A stretch of DNA of 64,000 bases from JAEUTH01 sp039931675 (GTDB lineage Bacteria; Bacteroidota; Bacteroidia; AKYH767-A; OLB10), in assembly GCA_039931675.1 (NCBI GenBank), contig JBDTRM010000291.1, positions 1-64,000 of the forward strand, given 5' to 3'. Numbering within the stretch: the stretch's first letter is position 1; each line of letters begins with the position of its first letter. Positions 40,601 through 46,360 of the stretch are shown one piece after another. A program made the position numbers and the translations under genes. Below the pieces are notes generated by a model. That model did no database searches, had not been told where the DNA came from, and saw only the letters and a program-made list of their open reading frames with translations.

Positions 40601-40648
40601 AATGATGGCACTAAGCCGCGGCAGGGTTATATTGTGATCAGGTATTAA
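28700..40648 (+). CDS. SprB-like giant repeat adhesin with T9SS type B sorting domain
   Basis: 3982 aa. The chosen ATG (28700) precedes a second Met at residue 8; either gives a signal peptide ending near KAFA. Residues ~41-300 are an N-terminal domain common in large Bacteroidota surface proteins (THAAGADLTYTCLGGNQYRIE, FYRDCGG). Residues ~300-405 form an Ig-like cadherin/PKD-type domain. Residues 408-3735 hold 43 tandem SprB-type repeats of ~77 aa with a core of NVSCFGGNNGNI, GGTSPYSYQW and GTYTVTVTDANGC. Two Ig/PKD-like domains follow (~3736-3890), then a type B, gliding-associated sorting domain (IPSGYSPNADGVNDYF, IWIYNRWGSLIYE, YFYVLDLNDG). Known SprB of Flavobacterium johnsoniae (6497 aa) is the mobile gliding adhesin; a similar role is inferred. 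Export should need a SprF/PorP partner, and candidates lie at 46361 and 62515. Confidence 0.93.
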   Translation: MRTKFIAMKSKLSNKFNFKKVIQGLFILASLFTGIDKAFATHAAGADLTYTCLGGNQYRIEVTFYRDCGGIAEPANVPVTYKSASLGQNLTVTANKIAGTGQEITVPCATSASACNGGTSIGIRKFVYQATVTLPAAATDWKFSYAVCCRNCAITTIMNPCATGTEIYVESTLNNVAAPGNSSPLFSNIPIAFVCSGQSFNYNHGVSDANGDSLSYEFIAPKISEASNVTFIPPFTATTPFSSSTPFSLNVLTGQISFTPNMVQVGIMAIRVKEYRNGVLIGSVIRDMEVFTTVCANNLPTASGINNTSNYTITACANQQICFDVYSDDADAGQTVTVTTNSGIAAGTYTISGGAKPTLHFCWTPTVADIDLSPQTFTVTVQDNSCPNNGIQTYSYSLNVVAPDFNINATNVSCNGLNNGIVTAAPIYAGPQTYLWNNGATTASISNLAPGTYTATLTNSNGCTISKSVIITQPALLSSSLTQTNISCAGLCNGEINLTVTGGTAAYTYSWTGGTTTQNLSGKCIGTYTVTVTDAKGCTTTQSATLTNVSNIAASIAATNVSCYAGSTGSAILTVAGGVTPYSYLWSNGAIAKDLNGIASGTYTVTVTDGNSCTKVTSVVITQPPSALTSNITSSSNISCYGGANGAIDLTVNGGTSPYTYNWSNGNSNQDLSNLSSGVYTVTVTDAKGCTNLISAITITQPASPLSSNAASTTNVSCFGGNNGGISLTVNGGTTPYNYNWSNGSTSQNLANVVAGTYSVTVTDAKGCSTTKTGMQVTQPSSALTSNTSSTTNVSCYGGNNGSINLSVNGGTTPYSYNWSNGSTSQNLTNVIAGTYSVTVTDAKGCTNAKTGLAVTQPAATLNSAASSTTNVSCFGGNNGGINLTVTGGTTPYSYLWNNGATIQNLSNIPSGNYSVMVTDSKGCTKSVSGIIITQPAASLTPAINATSDVLCFGGTNGSIVLNVTGGTTPYTFNWSNGSTVQNLSNIVAGSYTVSITDAKGCTNSVSAITIGQPLTPLATGVSNLTNVSCYGNATGDIDLYVNGGTAPYTYIWSNAVNTQDLNNVTAGTYTVTVTDAHGCTIVTNSIIINQPAGPLTANATTTSNVNCTSGANGAISLSVTGGTPGYTYNWSNGKSTQNISGLNAGTYIVIVTDNKGCSYNASATVSQPAGSLNSTINTAQNVSCFGGNNGIVNINVAGGTTPYNYQWSNGATTQNLNGLPSGSYTVTITDNNGCINVAAAIVNQPSAALSNVISALSNVSCFGEHTGAIDLTANGGTAPYSYLWSNGSTNEDQAALATGTYTVTVTDANGCTKSNSAISISQPGATLNSTIASLNNVSCNGGSNGGINLNVTGGTSPYNYNWSNGASTQNLGSVAAGIYTVTVADSKGCTTVISGIAVSQPPAALSGNVSSSSNVSCFGGNNGAVNLSATGGTSPYSYQWSNGATTQNISNVSSGTYTVTVTDAKGCTMQIAGIAITQPGSSLTANPSSTTNVSCFGGNNGSLSLTVNGGTTPYLYQWNNGATTQNINNLSSGTYTATVTDAHGCTTVVAGIAVSQPGAALAANTSSTNNVSCFGGNNGNINLSVNGGTLPYSYQWSNGSTTQNITNLSSGNYSVTITDSKGCTKQVGAIVINQPPAPLTASPASISNVNCFGGNNGNINLTVNGGTTPYTYQWSNGATSQNISNLNSGTYTVTVTDNKGCTTQVAGIAVNQPAAALNGLISSQSDVKCFGGSSGIVNLNITGGTTPYSYQWSNGSTVQNLVNVVAGTYSVTVTDAKGCSKQITGIVVNQPGASLSANPSSTNNVSCYGGNNGNISLLINGGTLPYSYQWSNGATTQNISNLISGTYTATITDANGCTTQVAGIAINQPGASVSANASSSTNVSCFGGNNGNINLAVNGGTSPYSYLWSNGATTQNISNLSSGSYTVTVTDVKGCTTQVSGISISQPGAAVTANASTTSNVSCYGGNNGDINLNVNGGTLPYAFQWNNGATLQSLNNLPSGTYTATVTDAKGCTAQVAGIVITQPGASLTANPSSTTNVSCYGGNNGNINLSVNGGTAPYYFQWTNGATTQNLSNIISGTYTVSITDANGCTTLVSGIAINQPGASLSANPSSTTNVNCFGGSNGNINLTVNGGTTPYSYLWNNGTTTQNLSNLSSGTYTVTVSDAKGCTIQVAAISISQPPSALSGNVVTTQNVNCNSGGNGSVALTASGGTAPYTCLWSTGATTQNISGLYSGTYVVTVTDAKGCTVSALGVVSQPTGALSSTINVSQNVNCFGGNNGSIVLGVNGGTSPYSYTWSNGATTQNLNNLNAGVYSVTITDANGCINVTSTIVGQPTAALSGNASSTTNVSCFGGNNGNISLSVNGGTAPYSYQWSNGATTQNLNNLSSGTYTVTVTDTKGCTKQVSGIAINQPGAALTVNPSSTTNVSCYGGSNGNINLTVAGGTAPYSYQWNNGATTQNLINLSSGTYTVTVTDVKGCTKQISGIAINQPGASVSAVPTSTTNVSCYGGNNGNINLTANGGTSPYSYQWSNGATTQNISNLSSGTYTVTVTDAHGCTVQVSGIAINQPGASVTANPSSTTNVSCFGGNNGNINLTANGGTAPYSYQWSNGATTQNLINLSSGTYTVTVTDAHGCTMQVSGIAINQPGASVSATPSSTTNVSCFGGNNGNISLIVNGGTSPYTYQWSNGATTQNLSNLSSGNYSVTVTDANGCTTQVAGIAINQPGASVTATPSSTTNVSCFGGSNGNINLTVNGGTSPYSYQWNNGATTQNLSNLSSGTYTATVTDVNGCTTQVAGIAINQPAASVSATPSSTTNVSCYGGNNGNINLTVNGGTTPYSYQWNNGATTQNLIGLSFGTYTATITDANGCTTQVAGIAVNQPGASVLASPSSITNVSCYGGNNGNINLTVSGGTTPYSYQWNNGETTQNLNNLPNGTYTVTVTDANGCTEQVAGIAINQPGASLTGNVTTTQNVSCNSGGNGSVVLSATGGTAPYSYLWSNGETTQSISGLYSGTYAVTITDDQGCTFSAIGIVSQPAGALASSINVTQNINCFGGNNGAVNLAVSGGTSPYSYNWSDGATVQNLNNLPAGNYSVLITDANGCLNIAYANVQQPVAALNGSPTSTTNVSCFGGNNGNIDLTVIGGTTPYSYQWSNGETTQNLNNLPAGTYTVTVTDANGCTAQVAGIAINQPGASVSANPNSTTNVSCYGGNNGDITLNVNGGTSPYTYQWSNGETTQNINNLPAGAYTVTVTDTNGCTTQVASIAINQPGASVSAVPSSTTNVNCYGGNNGSINLSVNGGTSPYSYQWSNGETTQNLVNLSAGSYTVTVTDINGCSTEVTGIAINQPGASVTASPSATTNVSCYGGNNGVIDLAVNGGTLPYSYLWNNGATTQNISNLAAGTYTVTVTDANGCTTTVSGIAINQPGASVTANPVSTTNVNCFGGNNGDITISVTGGTLPYSYQWNNGATTQNISNLNAGNYTAVITDANGCTTILAGIAVTQPNLLTASTSIQSTVDCFGGKDGEIDLTVNGGTAPYIYYWSNGATTQNITFLPAGTYTATVTDANGCTTITSVTVILQPAAPLTTVVSSTQNIVCFSSSNGSIDISTANGTAPYSYTWSNGMTTEDINGLPAGAYTVTVTDSHGCTTTATAIITQPAAGLLINGSPNNSNCLYGITGSVNVNTNGGTLPYSYLWNTGSAAQNLANISAGTYTVTVTDANGCSTQGSYIVIDNSAFNANASGPTEFCTGESVTLVADSAPLANYQWYLNGQLITGATNTTYTASVIGSYTVTVSNNCGSFNSLPIYVNVHNSDSILLNPDVFVCLGESIQLNVSGGTTFEWLPVTGLSSNNVPDPTVTPLNNTTYTVTVTNDYGCKTTGEVNVGIRCDTLIIPSGYSPNADGVNDYFVIVGIDKYPGNKIWIYNRWGSLIYETHDYDNKWGGISNTPGLYIGKKVPASTYFYVLDLNDGTKPRQGYIVIRY
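29921..39904 (+). repeat. Array of 43 SprB-type repeats (~232 bp each)
   Basis: I counted 43 consecutive units by their N..C.GG..G start and VTD..GC end. Nearly every unit has two Cys about 50 residues apart. DNA copies differ at many synonymous sites, so the array is old or under purifying selection rather than freshly expanded. Units 26-33 are the most uniform in protein sequence. Unit 2 has extra Cys residues (CAGLCNG, GKCIG) and unit 24 one extra (YTCLWSTG). Confidence 0.93.
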
Positions 40649-40714
40649 GACGGGATATCATCGCGCAAAGTCGCACAACTGTACAACAAGAAAACATTAC
40701 TAATCATTGACAGG

Positions 40715-40765
40715 TTTCCTCCTGAATGACGACTCTCAGGAGCGTCATTCAGGAGGAAATTTTTT
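40715..40765 (+). terminator. Strong terminator after the SprB-like gene
   Basis: A perfect 17-bp stem (40715-40731 with 40743-40759), starting TTTCCTCCTG and ending CAGGAGGAAA, closes an 11-nt loop and is followed by TTTTTT. It lies 66 bp beyond the adhesin stop. Confidence 0.92.
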
Positions 40766-40819
40766 ATTATTGGTAGTTGATAAATGGAAACAACTGTCTG
40801 CGCCATGCAGTGAAATTCA

Positions 40820-40852
40820 TTTGTTTTTATCAAAAAGTTTATTCTACCTTTG
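40820..40852 (+). promoter_or_regulatory. Bacteroidota-type promoter of the outer-membrane barrel gene
   Basis: TTTG at 40820-40823 and TACCTTTG at 40845-40852 are separated by 21 bp and match the TTG / TAnnTTTG consensus. The box ends 42 bp before the start codon at 40895, giving a short leader. Confidence 0.7.
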
Positions 40853-40894
40853 ATTCAATCTCAAAAAATTAACCCACTTTAAATCTTAATCGTT

Positions 40895-41476
40895 ATGAAA
40901 AATTTAAGAATTATTATTTTACTATTTACTTCGTTAGTCATTTCGAAGCTATCATCAGCACAGGATAAATGCTATGATTTGAAAACAAGTGTAATCAATC
41001 TTGGCGTTGGCTTTGGGTACAGTGTTAATTACTATAGTGGTGCTTCAGCTACACCCGTTCTTTCAGCAAGCTATGAATATGGAATTGCAAAACTCGGACC
41101 CGGTACTGTTGGTGCGGGAGCAATCCTGAGTTACCAGGGAAGTAATTATGAATATTCTGATGCTTTCGGAACCTGGAAAGATAAATGGACAACTACCTTC
41201 TTTGGTTTGAGAGGCACATGGCATCCTGATGCTTTGGTTGCTGACAAGTATGATGTTTATGGCGCGTTACAGCTTGGCTACTATCATTACGGTTATACCT
41301 ATTCGGGCACAGGAGCCTATGAATCGGTAACATCGGGAGGTAGTTCTCTCAATAGTGGAATAGGCCTTGGTCTTGTTGTTGGTGGGCGTTATTATTTCAC
41401 TAAGAGCATTGGTGCATTTGCCGAACTCGGATATGATATCGCTTATTTTAAAATTGGTCTTTCTGCTAAATTTTAA
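40895..41476 (+). CDS. Small outer-membrane beta-barrel protein
   Basis: 193 aa. Signal peptide 1-22 (ending SKLSSAQ). The mature part alternates hydrophobic and polar residues in ~8 amphipathic strands with aromatic belts (GVGFGYSVNYYSG, TTTFFGLRGTWHP, VYGALQLGYYHYGYTY, LGLVVGGRYYFTKSIGAFAELGYDIAYFKIGLSAKF) and ends in Phe, as expected for an OmpA/OmpW-size eight-stranded barrel inserted by BAM. Function is unknown. It has its own promoter (40820-40852) and terminator (41499-41531), so it is a single-gene unit. It lies within the 1.85-kb segment bounded by the adhesin 3' end and its degenerate copy. Confidence 0.8.
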   Translation: MKNLRIIILLFTSLVISKLSSAQDKCYDLKTSVINLGVGFGYSVNYYSGASATPVLSASYEYGIAKLGPGTVGAGAILSYQGSNYEYSDAFGTWKDKWTTTFFGLRGTWHPDALVADKYDVYGALQLGYYHYGYTYSGTGAYESVTSGGSSLNSGIGLGLVVGGRYYFTKSIGAFAELGYDIAYFKIGLSAKF

Positions 41477-41498
41477 TAACATATAGATTTTTTGAGCG

Positions 41499-41531
41499 GC
41501 CTCAAAACATTCAGTTGTTTTGAGGCTTTTT
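41499..41531 (+). terminator. Terminator after the barrel gene
   Basis: An 11-bp perfect stem, GCCTCAAAACA (41499-41509) with TGTTTTGAGGC (41516-41526), closes a 6-nt loop, followed by TTTTT. Confidence 0.9.
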
Positions 41532-41609
41532 ATTTTCTCATTTGCATTTCCAACCGAACCCCAAGCGCAACATTTACAGTCTTGCGAATTTTAAAAGGAC
41601 AAGGACAGA

Positions 41610-42020
41610 TTACAGAGTTGCAGATACAATATCCGGTAAAACAGGTGTATAGTTATCATCATCATCGTCATTATCACCATCCTCTTCATCAGTATAAGCC
41701 AGAAGAAACTCCCTGTCTTTTAACCCGAGAGCATAGCAGAAACTTAGGTTAAAGCCTATATCTTCATTAGCATAGTTGCCAATGCCTTCATCACTTTTCT
41801 TTTGCGCTAAAAATTCTTCACCGGTGTTTTTGTCCCTCAAATAAATGTCTATATCAGGACGAATTTGGACAATGAAGTCTAATTGAGAAAGAGTATGTTT
41901 ATTCGCCACCAGAAGCATAGGATAAACACTGTATTTTTTGGAAAAGTTTTTTGCAGATCGATCTACTATCTGCTGCCATTCATTCCATGTTTTAAAAGAA
42001 TATTTTTTATAAACCTTCAT
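41610..42020 (-). CDS. Hypothetical protein with acidic C-terminal tail
   Basis: 136 aa. No signal peptide or membrane span. The first ~60 residues are basic and mixed helix/strand (KVYKKYSFKTWNEWQQIVDRSAKNF); the middle has DIDIYLRDKNTGEEFLAQKK and GFNLSFCYALGLKDREFLLAY; residues ~110-125 are an Asp/Glu run (DEEDGDNDDDDDN). I do not recognise a family. It probably acts in the cytoplasm. Normal-looking composition, no competing gene and a clean start support it as real, but evidence is limited. It lies inside the segment flanked by the duplicated adhesin 3' end, so it may have arrived with that rearrangement. Confidence 0.5.
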   Translation of the reverse strand: MKVYKKYSFKTWNEWQQIVDRSAKNFSKKYSVYPMLLVANKHTLSQLDFIVQIRPDIDIYLRDKNTGEEFLAQKKSDEGIGNYANEDIGFNLSFCYALGLKDREFLLAYTDEEDGDNDDDDDNYTPVLPDIVSATL

Positions 42021-42363
42021 GGTGTGTTTTATTTTACAAGTTTTAAATAGGTATTCACTTCTTTGTTACCATTATTGAAACGAAAAAACATTCATGGTGA
42101 TTGTAGAAGGGAAGAAATTTTATTGAGTATGAAAATGCGACTATAAACAAAAAGTGTTTGCTTAGGAATTACAGCTTTTATACGGATTGGAGTGTGGGGG
42201 AGTTGAATTTTCTTGTTTCAGGATGGCCGTTTTAGATCGGAAAAGTTGAAAAGGGATTTTGATGGTTGGTTGATTTTGGTGATTGAAGTATCATTTAGAA
42301 TGTTGTCGTACCGAAAAACAAAACGATTATTAGTCGTGAAAGAGACGAGCTAAAAACTCGCGA

Positions 42364-42498
42364 TCGCAAAGGGGCGGCATCAGTAATACACACGGATTAT
42401 GCATTTGGAAGAAAGTTCCGGCATCTACGTATTTTTATGTGCTTGATCTTAATGATGGCACTAAGCCGCGGCAGGGCTATATTGTAATCAGGTATTAA
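42364..42498 (+). pseudogene. Remnant of a SprB-like type B sorting domain (3' end duplicate)
   Basis: About 45 in-frame codons ending VPASTYFYVLDLNDGTKP, RQGYIVIRY and TAA reproduce the last residues of the 3982-aa adhesin. Aligned without gaps at an offset of 1850 bp, 42371-42498 differs from 40521-40648 at 13 of 128 positions by my count, several of them synonymous. Nothing upstream of ~42364 matches the adhesin and no start codon precedes it, so it is a truncated, non-functional copy. It keeps its own terminator at 42542. Confidence 0.85.
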
Positions 42499-42541
42499 AT
42501 GAAAAGTTAAGTTCCCCGAGAAAAAGAGGCTAATCAAAATA

Positions 42542-42580
42542 AAAGAGGCCCGTACAATTGTGTATGGGCCTCTTTGTTTT
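42542..42580 (+). terminator. Terminator downstream of the duplicated adhesin end
   Basis: A 15-bp stem, AAAGAGGCCCGTACA (42542-42556) with TGTATGGGCCTCTTT (42561-42575), includes one G-U pair and a 4-nt loop, then a GTTTT tract. It may have been the original terminator of a type B gene ending at 42498. Confidence 0.85.
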
Positions 42581-42882
42581 AAATCCTGACTTAATCGTTA
42601 AACAATCTTATTATAAAAAATTCATACAAAAAATATTTAAATCACTTAAAATGAATATTATAATTTATTTTTTTCAAAAAACAGATTGTTTTAGCATGAC
42701 TTTTGTAACGGGGCGACTGCTCCCCTAATTGAATCATCAAGGTCCCCCTGCAGATGATTATTAACGATAGGTTTTATAAAAGTTATTTCTAATCAATGAA
42801 ACAGCTATGCCTGCACAGGGTGCTGTTATTAAAGGCTGTGTCATTCTTAATTTATTAAAAATTCAATTTCTATTTCCATTTT

Positions 42883-45579
42883 ATGAAAAATTTGATTTTA
42901 ACTCTCCCCCGTCCCCTTGATGTTGCTCCATTAAAGGCAATTATCTTTATTACCTTTCTAATTAGTACATGGTTTGTAATTATACATTCAGCTAATATTC
43001 CAAATAAGGATAACCGTGAATTTTTCCCCGGTGGTGGCCATGACAGTATAAATACAATAAGCCCGGTTCCTTATGATGTAGTATTCGTTTCACGTAAAAT
43101 CCGTAAGCATGGTGCAGCCTTTATTGATACATTATCAGATATGCCTGGCGCGGGTTTACATAGTCGTTTTCGTGAGAGTGCTCCCGGCAAACTACAGGTA
43201 TTGAAAACAAACGGCACTTTGATTACTTTAATTGATGGAAGTAATCCCACCCCGGCTTCAATGAACCTGATAGATGTCACTGCTCCTGAAGTCAATTATG
43301 CCGGAACGCAACTTCTCTTTGCCGGATTGCCTGCCCCTGCTGCTGGCAAAACTTATGATACTTTGCCCTCAAAGGATATAGGTGGCTGGCGCATCTACAG
43401 AATTAATGTAAATGGAAGCGGGCTTACTCAACTTACGTTTACAGATATTGTTATTAATAATAACCAATTTAACCCTCCCGGAAAACATAATAATGACTTT
43501 AATTCTTATGATGATATTGATCCCGTATGGCTGCCTGACGGTCGAGTCTGTTTTTCCTCTACCCGTGCACCTTCCACTGCTGACTATGGCGGTGGACGAA
43601 CTTCAAATTTATGGATTATGAACGGCAACGGCAATTCAATGCATCGCATAACAAGCGAGCGCAATGGTGCTGAACGCCCCATGGTTGATCCGCTTACGGG
43701 TAAAATTGTCTTTTCACGCTGGTGGCGCAACAGTCGCTTTCCACTTGATGTAGTGTCGTCAAAGATGAATAGTGCGGGCACCGGCTATATCCGTAAAAAT
43801 GGATTAAGCGCTCATTCTGATGTTCAAAGCTATCAACCTGATTTTATTACTTTCAATGGATGGGTAGCATCTGTAATTAATCCTGATGGCACTGATTTGA
43901 AAATGTTTGCCGGGGGAAAAGGACAGGCAGCAGATTTTCAAATGTATGGTGGCGCGTTTACTAACTCGGGCGATCTTGTTGCAAATTATTTTCCGCAAAA
44001 CAGTCTGCATCTCGAAGGTGGTTTTGGTGGTCTTGCAACGCACGTGCGCGGGGCGGGTGATTATTTACCATTGGCCGGTTACGGCAATGATCAATCGCCT
44101 GTTAACCCACCTCCAGGAAAACCGGATTCCCTATGGAGATATTACTCTACAAATGGTTTTGCTGCTGATCCTGATGTATTGCCGGATAACAGGGTAATAT
44201 TCAGTTATGCACCCAATAATAGGCAGGATTATGGAATTTATGTAATGGACGAAAACGGTACAAACAGAACTCTTATTTATGATAAAACAGGCACTACACA
44301 ACTTCGTGCCAAGGCTATTCATTCGCGCGTTGTACCGCCAGTTATTGCTGACCAGGTGACACATGTAGCTTCCTTATATCCTCCGCTTGCAGGAGGGCCT
44401 TATAGAATTGACGGATCGTTTGTCTTTAATAATCTTAATGTTTATGCAAATGGCCCGGTTGATATGAATATTACAAGTGCTATAAAAATTGGCGATGCGG
44501 GATCCATCAGATTTTATATTAACCATCAGCGTACACGTCAAGGTTCTGATCCCGAATTAGACTGGCCTGTTTTACTTACTGAAATGCCTATCAGTGCAGG
44601 CGGTTCGGTTCTGAATCTCGATGCACCTGCTGATCAGCCGTCATTTGAACAAATAAGAACTCCGATTGCAAAAGGTTACGTGGTTCCTACAACAGGGCTT
44701 CCTTACATATCCTCAACCGCTCATGTAGCGGGAATGAACTATGGCCGTCCGGGAACAGTGGTTACCTGCGTTGGCTGTCACCGTGGACACACGCTTATAC
44801 CAGTGCCGGCTAATCCGGCTGATGCAGAGTTCACAAATCTTGCTCCCGGTGCTACTGTTTCTATTTCTTCAGGAACGGAGATAACCAAAGACTATTTAAT
44901 TGACCGATGGGTGAAGCTTTCGCTTGACAAAGGACGATTTTGGGCAACTCCATTCGGTTATAATAAAAATCAATGGGCACGGCTGACATTTCCTGTATCT
45001 ATAAAAATTAAAACAGTTCGTTTATATAATATCCCATTTGGGGGCATAAGAAACTCAACACTTCAAATAACAGGGGCAAGGGTAAACGTTTATGCAGATG
45101 ATGCAAGAACTATTTTAGTCGCATCACAGGTTATTAACCAACATTTATCTGATAGCGGAACAGATGTAAACTTTCCCAATGTGGTTGGAAAAGTTGTTGA
45201 AGTGAAAATTCTTGGTGGGTTTGGAAAGTATAATGGTAGCAAAAGCAGGGTAGGACTTGCAGAGATTGAGGTTATAGCGAGTGGTGATATTACTGCTCCC
45301 CGAAAAGCTGGGGGTAAGGAAGAAAATCTGCAATGTGACGTTTCTCCTAACCCGGTAAATGATATAGCACATCTCACTTTACAGTCATCAACTGACGGAA
45401 CGTTAAGTTATAAGGTTTATAGTATGAACGGAGCTGTAATTCTTGAAAAGGAAGTGTCGGTAAGTAAAGATGTTTTATCGAATGAAATAATTGATTTAAA
45501 AGATAAACCTTCAGGTGTTTACATTGTGAATATCAAAATAAACTCGATGAATAAGGTTGTGAAAATTGTAAAGATGTAG
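42883..45579 (+). CDS. PD40 propeller protein with CxxCH motif and T9SS type A tail
   Basis: 898 aa. Residues ~15-38 form a signal peptide/anchor. Residues ~60-480 hold TolB/PD40-type propeller repeats (GWRIYRINVNGSGLTQLTF, DIDPVWLPDGRVCFSSTRAP, NLWIMNGNGNSMHRIT, DPDVLPDNRVIFSYAPNN, GIYVMDENGTNRTLIYD). Residues 629-633 are CVGCH, a possible covalent c-type haem site. This order of PD40 propeller then haem motif recalls the hydrazine-synthase-alpha-like family, but nothing here indicates hydrazine chemistry. Residues ~665-800 form a discoidin-like beta-sandwich (KTVRLYNIPFGGIRNSTLQI, RVGLAEIEVIASG), and the last ~80 residues are a type A sorting domain (CDVSPNPVNDIAHLTL, KVYSMNGAVILEKE, GVYIVNIKINS). 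It is transcribed alone, ending at a terminator (45605-45639). Confidence 0.85.
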   Translation: MKNLILTLPRPLDVAPLKAIIFITFLISTWFVIIHSANIPNKDNREFFPGGGHDSINTISPVPYDVVFVSRKIRKHGAAFIDTLSDMPGAGLHSRFRESAPGKLQVLKTNGTLITLIDGSNPTPASMNLIDVTAPEVNYAGTQLLFAGLPAPAAGKTYDTLPSKDIGGWRIYRINVNGSGLTQLTFTDIVINNNQFNPPGKHNNDFNSYDDIDPVWLPDGRVCFSSTRAPSTADYGGGRTSNLWIMNGNGNSMHRITSERNGAERPMVDPLTGKIVFSRWWRNSRFPLDVVSSKMNSAGTGYIRKNGLSAHSDVQSYQPDFITFNGWVASVINPDGTDLKMFAGGKGQAADFQMYGGAFTNSGDLVANYFPQNSLHLEGGFGGLATHVRGAGDYLPLAGYGNDQSPVNPPPGKPDSLWRYYSTNGFAADPDVLPDNRVIFSYAPNNRQDYGIYVMDENGTNRTLIYDKTGTTQLRAKAIHSRVVPPVIADQVTHVASLYPPLAGGPYRIDGSFVFNNLNVYANGPVDMNITSAIKIGDAGSIRFYINHQRTRQGSDPELDWPVLLTEMPISAGGSVLNLDAPADQPSFEQIRTPIAKGYVVPTTGLPYISSTAHVAGMNYGRPGTVVTCVGCHRGHTLIPVPANPADAEFTNLAPGATVSISSGTEITKDYLIDRWVKLSLDKGRFWATPFGYNKNQWARLTFPVSIKIKTVRLYNIPFGGIRNSTLQITGARVNVYADDARTILVASQVINQHLSDSGTDVNFPNVVGKVVEVKILGGFGKYNGSKSRVGLAEIEVIASGDITAPRKAGGKEENLQCDVSPNPVNDIAHLTLQSSTDGTLSYKVYSMNGAVILEKEVSVSKDVLSNEIIDLKDKPSGVYIVNIKINSMNKVVKIVKM

Positions 45580-45604
45580 TTGACATAAAATAGTCAATAC
45601 TGTG

Positions 45605-45639
45605 AAGGTGGCAAGACATGATGTTTTGCCACCTTTTTT
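45605..45639 (+). terminator. Terminator after the PD40 gene
   Basis: AAGGTGGCAA (45605-45614) pairs with TTGCCACCTT (45626-45635), followed by a run of T. It lies 26 bp past the stop. Confidence 0.88.
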
Positions 45640-46223
45640 AATTAGCGGGTCAACATTGTTAGTTAGAAGTGAAAAATACATTCACAGCGTTGATCATAAA
45701 TTTTTCAAACAGGTGCAGGGAAAGAAACTCATCCTACATTATGTATTTATTGTTACGAGGGTAAGCCTATCACATTGACCATTTTTTTTCCCTCTGCTGA
45801 CTTCGCCAAATTGGGGTTAATCCATGTTGCACAACCTTCCCGGGAAGCAAAAGATTATTACCATCCAAACAGTTTCTGAAGTCAACTTTTTGTTTTAAGA
45901 ACCAAACCTGAACCATTCACAATCCATTTTTGATAACCACCTTCTCCAGCATCAACATAACCACTTCTTCTTTTGAATTAATTTTCACCCAAACTCTTAA
46001 AATTACTGTGGGTGAATATTTAAAATTCTAAAGCTAAACTGCCTTCTGAAAAGGTGAACATCTTCTACTCAAATAGTAGGAGATAAAAACGGGTACCGCT
46101 CCGTATCCCGCGTCAATATTGCGTTTCACCAACTAAAAAATCAATTTACCCAAAATAAATGACACTACGCTTTGTTTGAAAGTGTTATCGCCACAATTTC
46201 AAAAATGGAGTGAATCGGTAACT

Positions 46224-46231
46224 TATATTTG
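46224..46231 (+). promoter_or_regulatory. Candidate -7 box (TATATTTG) of the porP-like gene
   Basis: A perfect TAnnTTTG match ~130 bp before the start codon, without a clear -33 TTG. It is the same octamer as upstream of the SprB-like gene (28486) and of the cysteine-rich repeat gene (55681, minus). It would give a ~120-nt leader containing the C tracts. Confidence 0.4.
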
Positions 46232-46360
46232 AAACGTTTTCTAACACAAAACAATTTTTCTACCCCGCTTTTTTAAAATCCCCCTTAGTAAGTTTTTCAA
46301 AAATTACCCCCAACAAGTTTCTACTAAATTTTAAATTTTTCTACCCCAAAATCCCCTACA

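Larger units (their letters stand above)
42021..42882. other. Intergenic region with a decayed gene end
   Basis: 862 bp. It contains the degenerate copy of the adhesin C-terminus (42364-42498), a terminator (42542-42580), and C tracts (42722-42725, 42744-42748) in the probable leader of the PD40 gene. A GCGATCGC palindrome at 42360-42367 lies at the left edge of the duplicated sequence. Apart from these nothing gene-like was seen. Confidence 0.6.
45580..46360. other. Intergenic region upstream of the porP/porE-like genes
   Basis: 781 bp. After the terminator at 45605-45639 there is ~580 bp with no convincing gene on either strand. A TATATTTG box lies at 46224-46231. The last 100 bp before the porP start carry five C4/C5 tracts (46263-46266, 46280-46284, 46307-46311, 46344-46347, 46353-46356) in otherwise AT-rich sequence. 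Confidence 0.6.

Noticed and set aside
41492..41752. 86-codon plus-strand frame opposite the 136-aa hypothetical gene
   Set aside because: It begins inside the terminator of the barrel gene and has a His-rich tail that is the antisense of the Asp run.
42360..42367. GCGATCGC palindrome as a HIP1-type element
   Set aside because: HIP1 is a cyanobacterial genome feature; a single octamer at a rearrangement edge is probably chance.
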